A DNA stretch of 64,000 bases from Porites lobata (taxonomy: Eukaryota; Cnidaria; Anthozoa; Scleractinia; Poritidae). The notes beneath the pieces are model-generated. The model was not told where the DNA came from and did no database searches. It was given only the letters and a program-made list of their open reading frames with translations. The stretch is taken from NCBI GenBank assembly GCA_942486035.1, contig CALNXK010000039.1, positions 244,001 through 308,000 on the forward strand, given 5' to 3'. Position numbers and translations under genes: made by a program. How positions within the stretch are numbered: the first letter of the stretch is position 1; each line of letters opens with the position of its first letter. Below, in pieces: positions 1 through 10,971 of the stretch.

Positions 1-230
1 TCTCATGCAAATTAAGGTTTCTGAATTCACTGAATTAATTATGAAAGAAATTTAAAAAAAAAGCGAAATTATTCTGGTCATATTTGTAGATTGACACTAT
101 CGTGAAAAGCCTCGTCCATACAAATCCGGATATTTCTAAAAGCACATTTAGATATATTTTTCCCATGAATCGGCTTTCCCTCTGCTACTCCGTCCACGCA
201 CGAAACCAGTGAATCCTGTCACCGAAACAT

Positions 231-404
231 TAGGCTGATTTAGCAACAGAACGGGAACATCAGTTGACGAAGGGAAAGCTCGCGGAAAGGACTGAACGAG
301 ACTTCCGGTGTTCAATTTGCTGCTCTGTGATTGGTCAAGCCAGTTGTTTGATTTGCGCGCGTCGTCGTCAACTGACGTTCCCGTTCTATTGCTTAGTCAG
401 CCTA
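231..404. mobile_element. MITE family A, copy 1 (TA-flanked)
   Basis: The ends are inverted: TAGGCTGATTTAGCAACAGA on the left mirrors the right end, which finishes TCAGCCTA. The TA at each end fits a Tc1/mariner-type target duplication. The interior has no ORF. A second copy lies at 51653-51804 and a decayed one at 46872-46995, so this is a dispersed family. The flanks contain a second hairpin family based on CCTCGTCTACACGAATCC. Confidence 0.7.
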
Positions 405-439
405 ATATCTTTTTGAAACCGCTCACCGGATTGGTTTAA

Positions 440-513
440 GGCCTCGTCTACACGAATCCGGGTGAAAAGTTATGCAGTTTCAAAAATTAGTCTGGATTCG
501 TGTGCACGTGGCC
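440..513. repeat. Short hairpin repeat
   Basis: GGCCTCGTCTACACGAATCC at the left is mirrored by GGATTCGTGTGCACGTGGCC at the right, giving a 20-bp stem around a loop of about 30 bp. A related half-site (cctcgtccatacaaatccgg) occurs near position 110. Probably a small MITE. Confidence 0.6.
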
Positions 514-610
514 CTAAAACAGTTCAAGGTAGCTTTTGCTGAATCCAGTCAAGAATGTCCTTGTGAACCACGCTCGCAGTTTCTTCCACCTCGTTCAACA
601 GACAGTTGAA

Positions 611-1740
611 CAGTTAATCAGTGCTAGGGACAGATGATCAGTGTTAGGGACAGATGATCAGTGCTAGGGACAAATGGTCAGTGCTAGAGACAGATGATCA
701 GTGCTAGGGACAGTTGATGAGTGCTAGGGACAGATGATCAGTGTTAGGGACAGATGATCAGTGCTAGGGACAGATGATCAGTGCTAGGGACAAATGATCA
801 GTGCTAGGGACAGATGATCAGTGCTAGGGACAGTTGATGAGTGCTAGGGACAGATGATCAGTGCTAGGGACAGTTGATGAGTGGTAGGGACAGATGATCA
901 GTGCTAGGGACAGGTGATCAGTGCTAGGGACAGATGATCAGTGCTAAGGACATGATCAGTGCGAGGGACAGATGATCAGTGTTAGGGACAGATGATCAGT
1001 GCTAGGGACAGATGATCAGTGCTAGGGACAGTTGATGAGTGCTAAGTACATGATCAGTGCTAGGGACAGATGATCAGTGCTAGGGACATTTGATCAGTGC
1101 TAGGGACAGATGATCAGTGCTAGGGACAGTTGATCAGTGCTAAGGACATGATCAGTGCTAGGGACAGATGATCAGTGCTAGGGACATTTGATCAGTGCTA
1201 GGGACATTTGATCAGTGTTAGAGACAGTTGATCAGTGCTAAGGACAGGTGATCAGTGTTAAGAACAGTCGATCAGTGCTAACGACAGATGATCAGTGTTA
1301 GGGACAGATGATCGGTGTTAAGAACAGTCGATCAGTGCTAAGGACAGATGATCGGTGTTAGGGACAGTCGATCAGTGCTAAGGACAGATGATCAGTGTTA
1401 GGGACAGTTGGTCAGTGCTAAGGACAGATGATCAGTGCTAAGGACAGATGATCAGTTTTAAGAACAGTCGATCAGTGCTAAGGACAGATGATCAGTGTTA
1501 GGGACAGATGATCGGTGTTAGGGACAGTCGATCAGTGCTAAGGACAGATGATCAGTGTTAGGGACAGTTGATCAGTGTTAGGAACAGATGATCAATGCTT
1601 AGGACATGATCAGTGCTAAAGACAGATGATCAATGCTAAGGACAGATGATAAGTACTAGGGACAGATGATCAGTGTTAGGGACAGATGATCAATGCTAGA
1701 GACAGTTGATCAGTGCTAAGGACAGATGATCAGTGTTAGT
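611..1740. repeat. 20-bp minisatellite, about 56 copies
   Basis: The unit is GATGATCAGTGCTAGGGACA with point variants (CTAGGG, CTAAGG, GTTAGGG; GATGATC, GTTGATC, GTCGATC). A few units are 18 bp because GA is missing, for example near 950, 1050, 1145 and 1608. The left half is dominated by the CTAGGG form; the right half by CTAAGG and GTTAGGG forms that alternate in short blocks, implying expansion of multi-unit blocks. Every standard unit holds the palindrome TGATCA. No ORF of note crosses it. Confidence 0.95.
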
Positions 1741-2574
1741 TAGTTTTGTTCAATGCTGAGGAGAGTCGGTAAAGGATTAAATAAAATATATAAGTTGAAA
1801 AATAAAAAGAATAAGTATTGAGGGACTGGCAAACTGTCAAACAGCTGAGTCAACCTCAAAATAGAGTTAGGATAAGTATAAGAGGATGAGGGGTTAGAAG
1901 GTAAAAAATAATAAGGAGGATGATAGGAAGATGAAAGGGGAAAAGAGGGACCGGCAAACTGCAAAGCTGTCATGTCAACCTCTTGGAAAGTTAAAAATAA
2001 AGAACAGAGAGTAAGAAAAAAAAGGGGAGGGGGGGAATGTAGTTTAAAATTTATAATAATAAAATGAAATAAAATAAATGATAGAATGAATGAAATAAAA
2101 TAAATAATAAAGGAGAGACTCCGGGGTAAACAAAGGAAAAAACAATTAAAGGAATTACTTCAATAACTTTAATGTGCAATTTTCTCTTCAAAAATAATGA
2201 TAAGTAAAAAAAAAAACATGTTTGTGAAAAAATGAAAACCTAAAGTCGCTTCTTTAGAGAAAATAAATTATAATAAGTCGGATGGCTTGTTAACTGATAC
2301 AGTAAAAATACTATATGAGCTTCATATAATTATTGATGTATAGTTGTTCTTAAAAACTTATCCAATCACTGAAATAGTTAAAATGAGATTGAAATATATT
2401 CGTTATTAAAAAAACTCAAGGAATTATTGACTCTGAAAATTTTTCTTTTGAATAAAAGTTGAAAATGACTCAGTAGTTTCTCTAGTAACTATAGCGACAT
2501 CTGCAGAGTTGTGAAAATTGTGAAATAAATTTAAAATATTGGATAATACTTTAAAATAAAGTCCGAGATATTGG
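1741..2574. other. AT-rich stretch, nothing recognised
   Basis: Purine-rich and A-rich sequence with an imperfect internal direct repeat built on agggactggcaaactg (around 1825 and 1950). The only ORF (1740-1973, minus) is low-complexity Pro/Leu/Ser and not credible as a gene. Confidence 0.5.
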
Positions 2575-2576
2575 TA

Positions 2577-2944
2577 CCCTTCGAGCAGAGGCTACATTTT
2601 CGCTGTGTTAGCTGGCGTGCGGAAAGTAGCCTCTGCCGACAACCGTTCAAATCCGTCCAGAAATCTGGACGAATAAATTTTAAAAAACTGGTTTTTTCCT
2701 GTTCTTGACCGGTTTAGAGCATTGCGTGAGTCTTGCGTGAATCTTGCGAAGCAGATCAGAGTTAACGCAATTTTTTTATTCCCGCGAAACTCGTGCCATT
2801 TGACGACAGACCTGACGATTAATTTTACTTGCGAATCGCGTGACGAATTTCGCGCATGCACGATAGAAAATTGAACGGTTGTCGGCAGAGGCTACTTTTC
2901 GCACGCCAGCTCCTACAGCGAAAATGTAGCCTCTGGTCGCAGGG
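2577..2944. mobile_element. MITE with 75-bp terminal inverted repeats, TA target duplication
   Basis: The left end 2577-2650 and right end 2871-2944 are near-perfect inverted copies of about 74 bp. Both start CCCT, contain CAGAGGCTACATTTTCGCTG, and end at the motif GACAACCGTTCAA. TA flanks both sides (2575-2576 and 2945-2946), as expected for a Tc1/mariner-type cut-and-paste element. The AGAGGCTAC motif occurs twice within each arm. The internal ORF (2592-2861, minus) is a by-product of the palindrome. Confidence 0.85.
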
Positions 2945-3117
2945 TAAGATATTGGATAAAATACAAGATCAGAATTAAGTAAAGGAAAATGTCACATGTA
3001 AGCTCCCATAAGAAAAGGGGGGAGGGGTGTGAAAGAATTGTACAGGATAAGAACATTCATAATGAAACTATTATAAGTAGTATAAGTTTTCTTGAAATAA
3101 TTACAAAAATGTAATTG

Positions 3118-3262
3118 AAAGAGAATTTAAATGGTTAGTTGTTAGTCGTTCTTTTGTGTTCGCTGACATTAATAATTATAACGAATACAACTTGTAATTT
3201 TTAAAAATATTTTTTGGAAAGAGAATTTAAAATGGTTAGTCGTTAATTGTTAGTCGATCTTT
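3118..3262. repeat. Imperfect ~100-bp direct duplication
   Basis: The stretch gaaagagaatttaaatggtt followed by a tagttgttagtcg-like motif near 3118 recurs at about 3218, with similar downstream bases. It looks like a local tandem duplication with later divergence. Confidence 0.5.
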
Positions 3263-3663
3263 TTTGTCCGTTAAGGTATAGCCATTCTTCACAGTGCAGA
3301 TCAAAGTAAAACCAGATATATGACTTGTTGTCCATGTTGTTGAGAAGAAAATCTAGCTGGCGAGCACGTTTTTCGGCTTTTTTGTATGTAGTCCAGTGTT
3401 GTGATGTGAGGATCCAATGCGAAGTCAGGTGGGGTGAACAGCCATTGCCAATTAAAAATAAAAACAGTTTGAATGTGTCCTTGTCGCTGATTGGTTTTTT
3501 CCAGAAAATTATTCTTAAACTCTTGTGGCCAAACAGAAAGTGGATAAAAAGCGTTGCCGTTGAATGAATTAAGAAGTTGAAGTCGTTGCTGGATAATTGA
3601 TGCACGGGAGAGGTTGCGGAGATGGTGATGGTAAAAGTGGAGTGTAGAGTGATTGTTATCCAT
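3243..3663 (-). pseudogene. Unrecognised frameshifted coding remnant
   Basis: Two overlapping minus-strand frames (3301-3663 and 3243-3605) look like one coding sequence broken by a frameshift near 3510. The first frame supplies an N-terminal half of about 55 residues starting MDNNHSTLHF; the second supplies a C-terminal half rich in K, R, D and aromatic residues (for example WTTYKKAEKRARQLDF). I do not recognise the family. The setting among transposons suggests a mobile-element accessory ORF. A possible splice acceptor (TTATCTTAACAG) lies just upstream of the first Met. Confidence 0.3.
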
Positions 3664-4100
3664 AGTTGAAAGTAGTCTGTTAAGATAACAATAGATGAGG
3701 GGGTGAAGTAGAGGATGGGGATAAGAGCATTAGGATGGTAATTGGTAATTATTAACTATTAGTTAGTGTCATAAGTTTGACAAAAATTGTGTTATTGCTA
3801 TTAAAGGAAAAAGGAAGCAGAAGAAGAATAGATAGAGTGTGAAGGAGAATGGGAATACCCGGGTATGGAAAGAACAAGGATGCATCTACACCAAGGCTCC
3901 TGTAATGTTGTGAATCATCAGGGGCAAAGCACAAGTGAGCAAGGATGTTTCAAGCCCGGCGCCAAGCCTTTGCCCGACATCCTCTGTGTCTATTCCTTCA
4001 GTCGTCCTTGAGAAGAAAAAAGGAAGAGAGGAGAGAAATGGCCGGGAGGTAGCCGAGAAGAGAGGGGGAGAGAGAGGGAGAGGGAGAGAGAGAGAGAAAA

Positions 4101-4191
4101 GAAGAAGAAGAAGAAGAAGAAGAAGAAGAAGAAGAAGAAGAAGAAGAAGAAGAAGAAGAAGAAGAAGAAGAAGAAGAAGAAGAAGAAGAAA
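4101..4191. repeat. (GAA)n microsatellite, ~30 repeats
   Basis: About 91 uninterrupted bases of GAA, preceded from 4060 by a (GA)-rich purine tract. All purine lies on the plus strand. It creates spurious poly-Arg, poly-Leu and poly-Ser ORFs on both strands. Such tracts can form triplex DNA. Confidence 0.97.
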
Positions 4192-5017
4192 CCACAAACA
4201 AATAAACTTTGAGCAGAAAAATATACTCTCTTTGTATGTAAATAGAGTTTGAAAACGATAAATAAAAAAGAAATGACTTAGAACGGTAAAGCGGAAAGTT
4301 TAAAGTAACAAATTAATTAATAAGCTTAAGTGACAATATCTTACCACGAAAACAAAGGGGTTTCTTCAAAAATGCCGGTTGTGAAAAAAGGTCAGTCCTG
4401 GAAATAAGGAGGCCCATGATTAAAAACAATTATAAGGGATGAGGAGAATTTCTGTAGAGAAATACTTACGTCTGGAAAGAAATGGCTCCTCTAGGGTAAA
4501 CGTAAGAAAAGAGTGAAAAATACGGGACAAAAATCTGTCATAACAAAAAATTTTTTCCTCAAAACAAATTAAAATTGACGCCAGAATGACGCGGCCAATG
4601 ACTTACGAGAAAGGTGTCGCAATGATTGATGGGGTAGCAGTCAAACTTTCGAAGGATATGAGCGGCCATGAGAGTTGAATTTGTGTCTTTAAAGGAAATC
4701 TGTCTTCTCAAGACCAGGTGTCGAAGTATTTATGGAGTGGCAGTTATCATAGTGTGCTGGGATGGATTTGTAGTAAGCAGGTTTTGTTTGGAGTTCGGTG
4801 AGTCGGAACAACAATTTCAGTATGATCGATCATTTGTCATTCTTCTCGTTAAGAAAACTGGAGCTGAGTTCAGGAGCTGAGTGCAGGTTGAGCTAGCAAT
4901 CTGGTCGTTGGAGGTAAGGAATCGAAGTTAAGTATTCATGATATGATATTATTATCGTTCTTTTTGTGGTGACGATGAGTTTAGTCTGAAAGAGTTGTCT
5001 GTGTGAGTCGTGTTTTA
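4192..5017. other. Non-coding, nothing recognised
   Basis: AT-rich unique-looking sequence before the large inverted repeat. The short ORFs (for example 4668-4880) lack recognisable motifs. Confidence 0.4.
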
Positions 5018-5648
5018 CCACAGGTAACCCAGGCTCTGTGATAGTACCACAGTACGGTTCCAGTAAAATTACAGTGTTTGTATGGGGTAAAAATATCATC
5101 CTAAAATTTCTAGGAAATACTAAATAAAGATCAATGAAACTTACTCTGCAGTTAATTGTTGTTGTCCTTATTGCTCCAACGAAGTTTCGTGATAATTTGC
5201 AGTAATTTGTTCAAATTCACTCTATCTACAATAATAATATACAAGGTAGGAAACACGAGGTGCCATTTTCGCCGACATGCTCTCATTCAACACAACTTTT
5301 TCCACGAAATTCGAACTCCAACGGAAAATAAACATGCCAGGATCGTAGAAATAGGATAGCAGCAGATATAGAAACCAATGAAGCTTTCCCAGATAGAGAA
5401 ACGAATCCCACAGACTTGGACAAACTCGAAGAATATAATCCAAACACACCGAGAATACGCCGCCAAGCAGCCGGGCCAGATCAACGCGGCCAAGAAAATG
5501 AAGCCTGGGCACTGTACAAAAAAAAATTCCATCCCGGGGGTCCTGGAGTGACCTTTCTAGGGACCGATACATCATTTGCCCAAGGCCACCCTCCCCTACT
5601 GGAAAAATACTTGATAGAAGGCAATTGTTCTTCCTAGCCAATCACTAT
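5018..5648 (+). repeat. Left arm of a 1.9-kb long inverted repeat
   Basis: This arm is the near-identical reverse complement of 6330-6962, from CCACAGGTAACCCAGGCTCT at its outer end to GGCAATTGTTCTTC near its inner end. Differences are scattered substitutions and 1-3 base indels. The indels shift frames in the half of each arm nearest the spacer, so only about 85 residues of one frame are shared between arms. Conservation is therefore of DNA rather than of a clear protein. It may be the terminal inverted repeat of a foldback transposon. Confidence 0.9.
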
Positions 5649-6329
5649 GGCTTGTTATAAAGAGATTATTTTCCTCTCGAACTATATTCAGCTCCTGGCG
5701 CTGGTCCTCAGAAAGTTTATCAAACATCAATAGGGCAAGGTTATAAGGGCAAAGGAAAGAACAACGAAGGAGGATTTACAAAACTTAAAATGACCAAAAG
5801 ATATAAGTGAATTTTGGCTCTTACCGAGGCATTTGTACAACAGGACCAAATTCAAAGAGAGGTGTATCTCGATGATTCACATATTTAACCGATAGAGCGT
5901 TCACTTGTATTGACAAGAAGTCGGCGTGTTACTGCCGCATTAATCGCTAAATATGTTAATCGCGCTAGTTCTTTGTTTACTACTGCACGTGCCTTTCACA
6001 TTCGTCTCAGTTATCGCAATTCATATTCTGTCGCAATTTTCTGTATAATTTTTGACATTAGTTTGTAAGCTTCACCGTTAATTTACGATAGTTTCGCTCG
6101 AGAGTTCACAGCAACAGTATCTCAGTCATCATCTACCTTTTGTTCATCCTTGTTTTTAGCCCGCCTTGTAAGCATTTCGCGTTGTTTTTTCATTAGTTTC
6201 ATTACTGTTATTTGCATTCCTTAGTAGAAGAAATGGGACGCCTTGTAACTCCGCAGACTCTCCTGATTATATTACTTTTTTTTTTTAGCCATTTAAATTC
6301 AGGCGCGTGCAAAGGGTTTGCTCTGGCAA
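5649..6329. other. Spacer of the long inverted repeat
   Basis: About 680 bp between the arms. No ORF over 60 codons belongs to the spacer itself, and I see no internal repeat. A poly-T run lies at 6276-6287. It carries no recognisable transposase. Confidence 0.5.
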
Positions 6330-6962
6330 ATGGTGATTAGCTAAGAAGAACAATTGCCTTCTATCAAGTATTTTTCCAGCAGGGGAGGGTGGCTTTGGGC
6401 AAATGATGTATCGGTCCCTAGAAAGGTCACCCCAGGACTCCCCGGGATGGAATTTTTTGTACAGTGCCCAGGCTTCATTTTCTTGGCGCGCGTTGATCTG
6501 GCCCGGCTGCTTCGGGCGAGCGTATTCTCGGTGTGTTTGGATTATATTCTTCGAGTTTGTCCAAGTCTGTGGGATTCGTTTCTCTATCTGGGAAAGCTTC
6601 ATTGGTTTCTATATCTGCTGCTATCCTATTTCTACGATCCTGGCATGTTTATTTTCCGTTGGAGTTCGAATTTCGTGGAAAAAGTTGTGTTGAATGAGAG
6701 CATGTCGGCGAAAATGGCACCTCGTGTTTCCTACCTTGTATATTATTATTGTAGACAGAGTGAATTTGAACAAATTACTGCAAGTTATCACGAAACTTCG
6801 TTGGAGCAATAAGGACAACAACAATTAACTGCAGAGTAAGTTTCATTGATCTTTATTTAGTATTTCCTAGAAATTTTAGGATGATATTTTTACCCCATAC
6901 AAACACTGTAATTTTACTGGAACCGTACTATGGTACTATCACAGAGCCTGGGTTACCTGTGG
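6330..6962 (-). repeat. Right arm of the long inverted repeat
   Basis: Reverse complement of 5018-5648. Frames spanning it (6354-6812 plus, 152 codons; 6285-6602 minus) resemble those in the left arm but are offset by indels. The outer edge ends within CCTGTGG at 6962, after which the flanks differ. Confidence 0.9.
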
Positions 6963-7164
6963 TTTTACAAGGATAAAGATGGAAAATTTCGCTAGACTGC
7001 ATGCAAGGAGAGGAGTGGTCAGCGGTTATCGAACAAGATGGACGTGTGGTTTTTGATGCTCCTCTAATTCTCAACTTTTTTGGCGATTATGTAGAGAAGC
7101 TTAGGACATTCTAGTCTCTTTTCTTTTACCCAAACGATGTACTTATCTTCTTCATCATGGGAAA

Positions 7165-8532
7165 GACCAGCCTAGATCCTTCCCATTTTCAAATGTGATG
7201 ACTCTTCCTTGTTCTCTAACTACAGGCCTATTTCTATTCTCCCCTGTCTTTCCAAGGTGTTTGAAAAACTCCTTTACTTCAGATTGTCTGCATTTCTTGA
7301 AAAATTTGACATTCTTGGTCATCATCAGTATGGCTTCAGACCACATCATTCTACAACTATGGCTATCCTCGAATTTGTAAACAATATATATGAAGGCGTT
7401 GAAAGTAATGAATACACTGTTGGAATTTTCTTAGACCTTAAGAAGGCATTTGATACTGTAAATTATCAGATACTTATTGACAAATTAAACTTTTATGGTA
7501 TCTGTGGTATTCCTCTAGCTTGGCTCACCAGCTATTTAGACAACATGTTACATGTTACATGTTATGGTCAATGGTCATGTTTCTTCTAATAATACTGTTG
7601 TGTGTGGGGTCCCTCAAGGTTCTGTTCTTGGCCCCTTATTATTCCTCCTATACATTAATGATCTTGAAAAACTACTTTTTCTTTCTTCAAATTATCTTTC
7701 ATTTATTCTTTTTGCTGAAGACACCAATATTTTTCTTCGTCATAAAGACTTGGCTACTTTAACTAGAATGGTTAATCAAGAGCTTTCTCATGTCTCCTCC
7801 TGGTTTAACGCAAACAAGCTTACTGTTCATCCTGATAAATCCAAATTTATCATCTTCCATCCACGATGTAAACAGATCAATCCTTCAGAATTAAACATCT
7901 TAATAAATAACACCCCTATAGCGCGGGTACGGGAACATAAATTTCTTGGAATAATTATTCACGAAAACCTTTCATGGAAACCGCATATCACTTCCATCTG
8001 CGATAAAGTCGCTAAGGTTATAGGAATTTTGTCTAAATCGAGACGATACTTACCTTCGGTCACTCTAAAAACCTTATATAATTCCCTCTTTCTACCTTAT
8101 ATCAACTATTGTAACCTCATCTGGGCATCTACATATGCCTCCTACCTTGAACCCCTCTATCTACTCCAAAAGAAAGCCATTCGAATTATCACCTTTTCTC
8201 CTCCAAGAACTCGTTCTAAGCCTCTTTTCTCGAAGCTTAATATTCTCTCTCTCCATTCACTTTATAAATTTCATCTTTCTTGTTTTGTATTCTCATACTT
8301 TAATCGCCTTTTACCTGCCTCTCTTTCCTCCCTCCTCCACTTTAATCGTGATTTTCATGATTATCTAACTCGTTCTCGTTTCAACTTGCATAAATTGTCC
8401 CTCAGGTATCAATTTGCGATTAGTTCTCAAGCCCCAACTATTTGGAACGATATCCCCTTGACTGTCTGTGACAGCCTTACCACTACTAACTTCAAAAAGA
8501 AACTAAAACTTCACTTTTTAAGGCTAAATTGA
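7165..8532 (+). pseudogene. LINE ORF2 fragment, reverse transcriptase (inactive)
   Basis: The RT motifs are in order: NYRPISILPCLSKVFEKLL, then QYGFRPHHST, FLDLKKAFDTVNY, GVPQGSVLGPLLFLLYINDL, and the active-site box LFAEDT. The normal box is F/YADD, so the first catalytic Asp is Glu here. The frame breaks near 7545-7560 at a duplicated acatgtt run, and a TAG lies just upstream of the NYRP motif. The C-terminal thumb continues to a stop at 8532. Full-length ORF2 proteins are around 900 residues; only the RT and the C-terminal part remain. Frameshift, stop and the altered active site mark a dead copy. Confidence 0.88.
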
Positions 8533-8785
8533 ACTAGCACAGGATTCTCATAGTTTATTGTTAGTTTATTTGTCACTAGTTATGGACTGTTATAGGACTG
8601 CATGCATGTAAACTTATTTAATTTCAGTTTTGTTTCTTATTTTAGTTTTGTAGTTTAGCCTACGGTTTTCATTTCTATATAAAATAATTTCTGTTATTCT
8701 GACCACAGGCCGTATAAGCCCCCGGCTTTGGCTTTACTGAGTTTGTACTTTATGAGCGATGGAATAATAAAGTTAAAGTTAAAGT
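7165..8785 (+). mobile_element. 5'-truncated LINE (non-LTR retrotransposon)
   Basis: Reverse-transcriptase-encoding sequence with a 3' UTR and a short tandem tail of GTTAAA units at about 8768-8785, as in CR1/L2/Jockey-group LINEs. No endonuclease domain is present upstream, so the copy is truncated at its 5' end as usual for dead-on-arrival LINEs. The 3' UTR (8533-8767) has no gene. The exact clade cannot be settled by eye. Confidence 0.85.
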
Positions 8786-9367
8786 TATAAGGCAGTGTAA
8801 AAAGGAGGAGACACGATACGATGTTGCAGTGAAATAGGCAGTGACTGCTTTTAACATTAAACCATCTGGATAAATTTATTGATAAAGACCTAGTATATGA
8901 ATGAGAATTATAATGCTAAAAAAGCCTGTGGTAGGGAATAGTGAAAATCGATTAAAATATTAGGGTAACTTTTTGGTGAAAGTAATATAAAATATCTAGT
9001 AGAATGAATTAAAATTTGATTACACACAAGTGTCAAGTAGAATGAATTAAAACTTGATTACACACAAGTGTAAAATTTAAAAATCATTAAAGCTTGAAGC
9101 TAGCATAATTCTATATTCTATATTTAAGTAGTGCGAAAGTGTTATTATGTCCATTGATTTTGTATGCTGTCTAGGGTATAATAAGTTAAATTTGTAGTGC
9201 TAAAACTATAACCGCATTAGAAGTGGAGAAACTATGTACATGATGGTAGATGAAGAACCCATTGAAATGATATAAATAACCAGCAAAGATTTGGCAAAAG
9301 GAAAATTGGCTGCTGGTAGATATATATTTTGATTGTACGTGTATAGATATAATATATGTAATATTTG
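8786..9367. other. AT-rich, with a small tandem duplication
   Basis: At 8998-9073 a unit of about 38 bp (agtagaatgaattaaaa plus ttgattacacacaagtgt) occurs twice in tandem. The rest may be the 3' tail of the Penelope-like element whose ORF stops at 9368. No gene seen. Confidence 0.5.
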
Positions 9368-10184
9368 TTAAGTGGTAGAATTATTAAATAGGATTAATTT
9401 ATGGTGTAACATTTTATTAGTAAGAAGGAGTGTGTGGAGTTTAGTAGAGTTGCAGTATGCTTTTGAGAGTTTCAGTATGTGTGGGTTGTGGTATTTGAGA
9501 AGAATGCTGTTGATCAGTTTGTCTGTTCGTTTGTCTTTGTTGTATAGAGTCTTGTAGTAAACAGTGGGCCTGGTAACGTTATTAGTCTGTTTGTTTTTGA
9601 GGCGTCGCTGGTGAGCAGTGCGTGTGATCCATGGAAATGAATGTTCTGTGATCAATTGTAAAGGATAGTCTAAGGCAGTAAGTCTAAGTGTGAAAAGGTG
9701 GTGAATGAAGTTGTAGTCGTCTATTGTGGCTGAAAGTCTACTGTATCGTATAGTTTCAGTTTTAATGATACCAGCAAAAATGTGATGGGGATAGTTAGAT
9801 GAAAAATGAGGGTACATGTATTTATGGTGCGGTTTCTGGTAGATCTGGTGATGCACTCTGTGGGACTTGATGGTGGAGTGGTTGAGTGACAAAGTGAGAT
9901 CTAGGTAATGAGTGGTATGGTGATTTGATGTGAAAGTGAGAGGTATTTGTGGCGGGTAAGAGCTCCAAAGGTTAGAGATGATATTAGGTAATTTAGCTTT
10001 GCTGGTTAGCATAAATCCATCATCTATATAACGGCACAAAATAAAAATGCTATTAGTAGGGCAGTTAGTATTGTTAAAAAATGAAAATTCGCTTAGTAGG
10101 AGCACGAGGTCCGCAATTTGCCGGCTATGGTAGCTGCCCATAGCAACCCCTTTAATTTGCTGGTAGGTGGTATTAACAGCCCTA
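9368..10184 (-). pseudogene. Penelope-like reverse transcriptase, C-terminal half
   Basis: Reading down the minus strand from 10184, the frame gives TYQQIKGVAMGS, then the active-site box RYIDDGF, then a KPHHKYMYPHFSSNYPHHIF region followed by a basic tail to a stop at 9368. Both catalytic Asp residues of the YIDD box are present. The GVAMGS and YIDD spacing, and the Y-P-x-x-S-x-x-P-H-H segment, fit Penelope-like elements. No GIY-YIG endonuclease follows. Its N-terminal half lies at 14656-15350, beyond an inserted element. Confidence 0.75.
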
Positions 10185-10737
10185 TTAAACTCATCGCCAA
10201 TTGATGAGCTTGGGAACTGGTGCCTTAAAAGTTAGCGGGGAAGGGCCCGAGATAATTCAGGCACCGCGGGGAGGTCTCCATGGCAACCCGGCAAGCGGGA
10301 ACCACCCCAAAAGCAGCCGCTAACAAGCACCGTCACACTGAAACTAGTCCAGTGGAAATACTTACCTAACCCGATACTTACCTCTGAAATCAAGAAGCCC
10401 TCTGGGAAGGGAGGGTGGGGCTAATGAATCCTCAAAGATTCGCTCACAGAAGCATTGATCGCAACGATCGCAACGATCGCACGCAAGCAAGGCTGCACGT
10501 AGTTTGCCCCTGCGAACTCCAAAGGGGTACCCCCACGGATCATGTGCAAACTGGGCGAGACCGCTGGCAGCATTAGCTCGAGATTAACCTTGCCTAAATT
10601 ACATTTAGCCACATTTAAACTCATCGCCAATTGATGAGCTTGGGAACTGGTGCCTTAAAAGTTAGTGGGGAAGGGCCCGAGGTAATTCAGGCACCGCGGG
10701 GAGGTCTCCATGGCAACCCGGCAAGCGGGAACCACCC
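10185..10737 (-). repeat. Split direct repeats of the DIRS-like element
   Basis: TTAAACTCATCGCCAATTGA starts both 10185 and 10615. The two 123-bp copies differ at very few bases. Between them lies a segment ending TTACATTTAGCCACATTT. A diverged copy of repeat plus middle segment occurs alone at 20368-20790. Confidence 0.85.
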
Positions 10738-10971
10738 ATCTTCTCCGGGGCTTGGTGACCGGAGGTTCCCGATGGTCGGGCAACATGGAACCTCTGAACC
10801 TTCCCAAGAGACTCCAAGCACCGCTAAGCCCCAATAACAGATAGCTTGATGCCATAGAGGAGAACCAAAAAAAACAAGCCTACCTGTAAGTGAAGGACGC
10901 AGCGCTAAGCTGAAGGAGACACCGGCCGGCGACGAAGGGCTACGAAGACCACCTTGGCAAGCAAAGGCCAA

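Noticed and set aside
3886..4252. Poly-Leu, poly-Ser and poly-Arg ORFs
   Set aside because: They are translations of the (GAA)n tract in different frames.
5222..6812. 139- and 152-codon ORFs in the long inverted repeat as genes
   Set aside because: Frames are not kept between the two arms because of indels, and no family is recognisable; treated as by-products of the repeat.
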